A DNA stretch of 7,682 nucleotides from JACMOY01 sp046590855 (GTDB taxonomy: Bacteria; Actinomycetota; Actinomycetes; Actinomycetales; Angustibacteraceae): positions 1-7,682 of the forward strand of contig JBKJTJ010000238.1 in NCBI GenBank assembly GCA_046590855.1, in the 5' to 3' direction. The translations under genes and the position numbers were made by a program. The notes beneath the pieces were generated by a model. That model was not told where the DNA came from. It saw nothing but the letters and a program-made list of their open reading frames with translations, and searched no databases. How positions within the stretch are numbered: the stretch's first letter is position 1; every line of letters begins with the position of its first letter. This document shows, piece by piece, positions 5,180 through 7,682 of this stretch.

Positions 5180-6259
5180 TCAGACGTAGCGCTCGAGGAT
5201 GCTGGACTCGGCGAGGCGCGACAGGCCCTCGCGGACGGCGCGGGCCCGGCCCTCGCCGACCCCGTCGACGGCCATCAGGTCCTCGAGCCCGGCGGCGAGC
5301 AGCTTCTGCAGGCTGCCGAAGTGCTCGACGAGGCGGCTGACGATGGCACCGGGCAGGCGCGGCACCTTGCTGAGCAGGCGGTACCCGTGCGGGCTGACGG
5401 CCGCGTCGAGGGCGTCGCCGACGATGCTGTAGCCCATGATCCGGGCGACCGACGTGAGGTCGAGCAGGTCGGCCGAGCTCAGCAGGGCGAGGGCAGCCAG
5501 CAGCTCGGCGACCCGCTCGTCGGAGGTGCCGGGCGCGAGGTAGTCGCGGACGACGAGCTCGCGGTCCGGCCCGAGGCCCCCGGTCAGCTCGTCGAGCTGC
5601 AGGGTCAGCAGGCGGCCGTCGGTGCCCAGCTCGACGACGTACCCGGCGATCTCGTCGCTGATCCGTCCGACCATCTCGAGGCGCTGGATCACCGCCGCGA
5701 CGTCGCGGACGGTGACGAGGTCCTCGATCTCGAGCGCCGAGAGGGTGCCGGTGACCTCGTCGAGGCGCAGCTTGTAGCGCTCGAGGGTTGCCAGGGCCTG
5801 GTTGGCCCGCGACAGGATCGCGCCCGAGTCCTCGAGCACGTGCCTCCGGTTGCCGACGTACAGCGCCACGATCCGCATCGACTGGCTGACCGAGATGACC
5901 GGGAACCCGGTCTGCTTGGCCACCCGCTCGGCGGTGCGGTGCCGGGTGCCGGACTCGGCCGTCTCGATCGTGGGGTCGGGCAGCAGCTGGGTGGCCGCGC
6001 GCAGGATCCGCGAGGCGTCGCGGTCGCAGACGATCGCGCCGTCCATCTTGGCCAGCTCGCGCAGGCGGGTGGCCGAGAACTCGACGTCGAGCGGGAACCC
6101 GCCGGTGGCGATCTGCTCGACCAGCCGGTCGTTGCCCAGCACGATCAGCGCGCCGGTGCGGCCGCGCAGGATCCGCTCGAGGCCGTCCCGCAGCTCCGTG
6201 CCGGGCGCCGCCGCCGCCAAGGTGGTGCGGATGAGCTCGTCCTCGGACCGCTCGGCCAT
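5180..6259 (-). CDS. disA: DNA integrity scanning protein DisA (diadenylate cyclase)
   Basis: Condenses two ATP into cyclic di-AMP, a second messenger for potassium/osmotic and cell-wall homeostasis. The octameric enzyme also binds branched DNA, which inhibits its activity. 359 residues from ATG 6259, close to M. tuberculosis DisA (358). Seen: N-terminal DAC domain with DGA (73-75) and GTRHRTAER (104-112, the RHR motif that contacts ATP), a central helical linker (about 140-285), and a C-terminal helix-hairpin-helix DNA-binding region around DGVGEG (332-337). I prefer ATG 6259, which has a G-rich ribosome-binding stretch directly upstream. A GTG at 6280 would add only seven atypical residues. 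radA ends 81 nt upstream on the same strand, the arrangement seen in many bacteria. RadA is reported to bind DisA and reduce its activity in Bacillus and mycobacteria, consistent with the linkage. Confidence 0.97.
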   Translation of the reverse strand: MAERSEDELIRTTLAAAAPGTELRDGLERILRGRTGALIVLGNDRLVEQIATGGFPLDVEFSATRLRELAKMDGAIVCDRDASRILRAATQLLPDPTIETAESGTRHRTAERVAKQTGFPVISVSQSMRIVALYVGNRRHVLEDSGAILSRANQALATLERYKLRLDEVTGTLSALEIEDLVTVRDVAAVIQRLEMVGRISDEIAGYVVELGTDGRLLTLQLDELTGGLGPDRELVVRDYLAPGTSDERVAELLAALALLSSADLLDLTSVARIMGYSIVGDALDAAVSPHGYRLLSKVPRLPGAIVSRLVEHFGSLQKLLAAGLEDLMAVDGVGEGRARAVREGLSRLAESSILERYV

Positions 6260-6292
6260 GCCCCACCCCCACCTGGTCACCAGTTTCGCCTG

Positions 6293-6298
6293 ATCGTA
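6293..6298 (-). promoter_or_regulatory. Possible -10 element for disA
   Basis: On the minus strand TACGAT (6298 to 6293) fits the TANNNT pattern of actinobacterial housekeeping promoters and lies 33 nt upstream of the disA ATG in the 81-nt radA-disA gap. No convincing -35 hexamer is present at 16-18 nt spacing. disA could instead be read only from the radA promoter. Confidence 0.3.
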
Positions 6299-6340
6299 AC
6301 CGGTGGGAACGCCCGGCCAGCGGAGCCGACCCGCGGCGGG

Positions 6341-7682
6341 CTACGCCAACCGCAGGAGGGCCCGCCGCATCGCCGACGACAGGTCCGGGGCCTCGATGAC
6401 GCTGAGGCCCTCGGGCAGGGTGCCGGACCCGAGGACCCCCGGCGGGACGATCGCGGTGGTGAACCCCAGCCGGGCCGCCTCGGCCAGGCGGCGCAGCGCC
6501 CCGCCGACCGGGCGGATCTCACCGGCCAGACCCACCTCGCCGAAGGCCACCGTGCCGGGCCGCAGGGGCCGGTCGCTGGCCGAGCTGGCCACCGCCAGCG
6601 CGACCGCGAGGTCGGACGCCGGCTCGGCGACCCGCACCCCGCCGATCGTCGAGAGATAGACGTCGGCGGCGCGCAGCGCCACGCCGGCGCGACGGTCGAG
6701 CACGGCGAGCACCATCGCGACCCGGCTGGACTCCAGACCGGACGTCGCCCGGCGCGGGTTGGGGGCCTGCGTGCCGGCGACCAGCGACTGCACCTCGACG
6801 ACCAGCGGGCGGCGGCCCTCGAGCGTGACCGTCACGCAGGTGCCGGGCGCGGTGCTGGTGCGGTCGGACAGGAACAGCCCGCTGGGGTCGGCGAGCCCGA
6901 CGATCCCGACATCGGACAGGTCGAAGCAGCCCACCTCGTCGGTCGGGCCGTACCGGTTCTTCACCGCGCGCACCAGGCGCAGCCGCGAGTGCCGCTCACC
7001 CTCGAACTGCAGGACGACGTCGACCAGGTGCTCGAGCACGCGCGGCCCGGCGATCGAGCCGTCCTTGGTCACGTGCCCGACCAGGAAGGTGCAGAGGCCG
7101 CGGGCCTTGGACACGGCGATCAGCGCGGCTGCCACCTCGCGCACCTGCGCGACGTTGCCGGCGGCGCCGTCCAGCTGGGCCGACCCGATCGTCTGCACCG
7201 AGTCGATGACCACCAGGTCGGGTCGCACCGCGTCGATGTGCCCGAGTACGGCGGCCAGGTCGGTCTCGGCAGCCAGGAACAGGGTGCGGGCCATCGCCTC
7301 GATCCGCTCGGCCCGCAGTCGCACCTGGGCCGCGGACTCCTCGCCGGTGACGTACAGCACGCGCTGGCCGTCGCGCGCGGCGCGGCCGCAGGCGTCCAGC
7401 AGCAGGGTCGACTTGCCGATGCCGGGCTCGCCGGCCACGAGCAGGACCGCCCCCGCGACGACCCCGCCGCCCAGCACGCGGTCGAGCTCACCGATGCCGG
7501 TCGCGCGCGAGGAGGCCAGGGCGGCGTCGACGTCCACGATCGAGGTGGCCGGCGCGGTGACCGGCCCGGCGCTGGTCGTGCGGGTGGGCACGTCACCGAC
7601 CTCGGCGACCGAGCCCCACGCCTGGCACTCGCCGCACCGGCCGACCCACTTGGTGGCCGTCCAGCCGCACTCGGTGCAGCGG
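6341..7682 (-). CDS. radA: DNA repair protein RadA (Sms), missing only its first residues
   Basis: RecA-like, DnaB-type ATPase that promotes branch migration and extension of recombination intermediates. 446 residues are visible, in frame from base 7681. An N-terminal zinc finger C2-x2-C5-x10-C16-x2-C19 is at the window edge, so only roughly the first ten residues are missing. Then come Walker A GEPGIGKST (84-92), Walker B LVVIDS (156-161), the RadA signature KNRYG (241-245; KNRFG in many species) and a C-terminal Lon-like domain from about residue 320 to the end. A GTG at 7591 is in frame but would discard the zinc finger, so it is internal. The stop is TAG at 6341-6343. All hallmark motifs are intact. 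Confidence 0.97.
   Translation of the reverse strand, partial: RCTECGWTATKWVGRCGECQAWGSVAEVGDVPTRTTSAGPVTAPATSIVDVDAALASSRATGIGELDRVLGGGVVAGAVLLVAGEPGIGKSTLLLDACGRAARDGQRVLYVTGEESAAQVRLRAERIEAMARTLFLAAETDLAAVLGHIDAVRPDLVVIDSVQTIGSAQLDGAAGNVAQVREVAAALIAVSKARGLCTFLVGHVTKDGSIAGPRVLEHLVDVVLQFEGERHSRLRLVRAVKNRYGPTDEVGCFDLSDVGIVGLADPSGLFLSDRTSTAPGTCVTVTLEGRRPLVVEVQSLVAGTQAPNPRRATSGLESSRVAMVLAVLDRRAGVALRAADVYLSTIGGVRVAEPASDLAVALAVASSASDRPLRPGTVAFGEVGLAGEIRPVGGALRRLAEAARLGFTTAIVPPGVLGSGTLPEGLSVIEAPDLSSAMRRALLRLA

Noticed and set aside
5001..5340. Small plus-strand open frames in the disA-mutY gap with GAPATR or GGTPL peptides
   Set aside because: These peptides are what the palindromic repeats encode in different frames. 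There is no ribosome-binding context, and the rest is antisense to disA.
4971..6272. Minus-strand open frame of 433 codons covering disA and the repeat gap
   Set aside because: It is an out-of-frame shadow of disA, of low-complexity R/G/P/A composition. Its tail simply translates repeat copies 2 and 3.
6273..6283. Short palindrome CTGGTCACCAG just upstream of disA as an operator
   Set aside because: Five-base arms around a central C are expected by chance, no second copy exists, and it overlaps the disA ribosome-binding region.
6330..6340. Small GC hairpin just after radA as a terminator
   Set aside because: It has only a 4-bp stem with a 3-nt loop, too weak to call.

Overview
The window is a very GC-rich (roughly 70% or more) chromosomal segment with frequent GTG starts and overlapping genes. 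It looks like an actinobacterium (Actinomycetota), and I would guess a Micrococcales-type genus. That rests on the protein sequences (actinobacterial-style ClpC, short MutY, DisA and RadA) and on gene order. Actinobacteria such as Mycobacterium tuberculosis also place radA, disA and mutY together, with clpC a few genes away on the opposite strand. The genus call is inference.

Layout, left to right: (1) the 3' end of clpC on the plus strand. (2) A 260-bp gene-free interval with a 17-bp-stem hairpin (probable clpC terminator), a 16-bp tandem duplication, a G/C-tract block and one copy of a palindromic repeat. (3) A plus-strand amino-acid N-acetyltransferase gene (argA-like NAGS). (4) Converging on it, minus-strand genes that read right to left as radA (5' end cut by the window edge), disA, mutY, two ABC-2-type permeases and an ABC ATPase. 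The three transporter genes overlap one another by 8 and 4 nt, and the first starts 10 nt after mutY stops, so mutY and the transporter are probably one transcript. (5) The 205-bp disA-mutY gap carries two more copies of the palindromic repeat.

Functions: ClpC is the AAA+ unfoldase that feeds ClpP. RadA (recombination branch migration), DisA (c-di-AMP synthesis linked to DNA-structure sensing) and MutY (A:8-oxoG repair) form a genome-maintenance cluster. The ABC exporter has no sequence-evident substrate. ArgA makes N-acetylglutamate, the first step of arginine synthesis.

The genes are essentially housekeeping, and I see no undescribed multi-gene system, mobile element, CRISPR array or RNA gene. 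The least explained signal is the three-copy palindrome family. Each copy has a 45-bp core of two nearly invariant 13-nt arms around a spacer of exactly 19 nt. All three copies lie in the two larger intergenic gaps.
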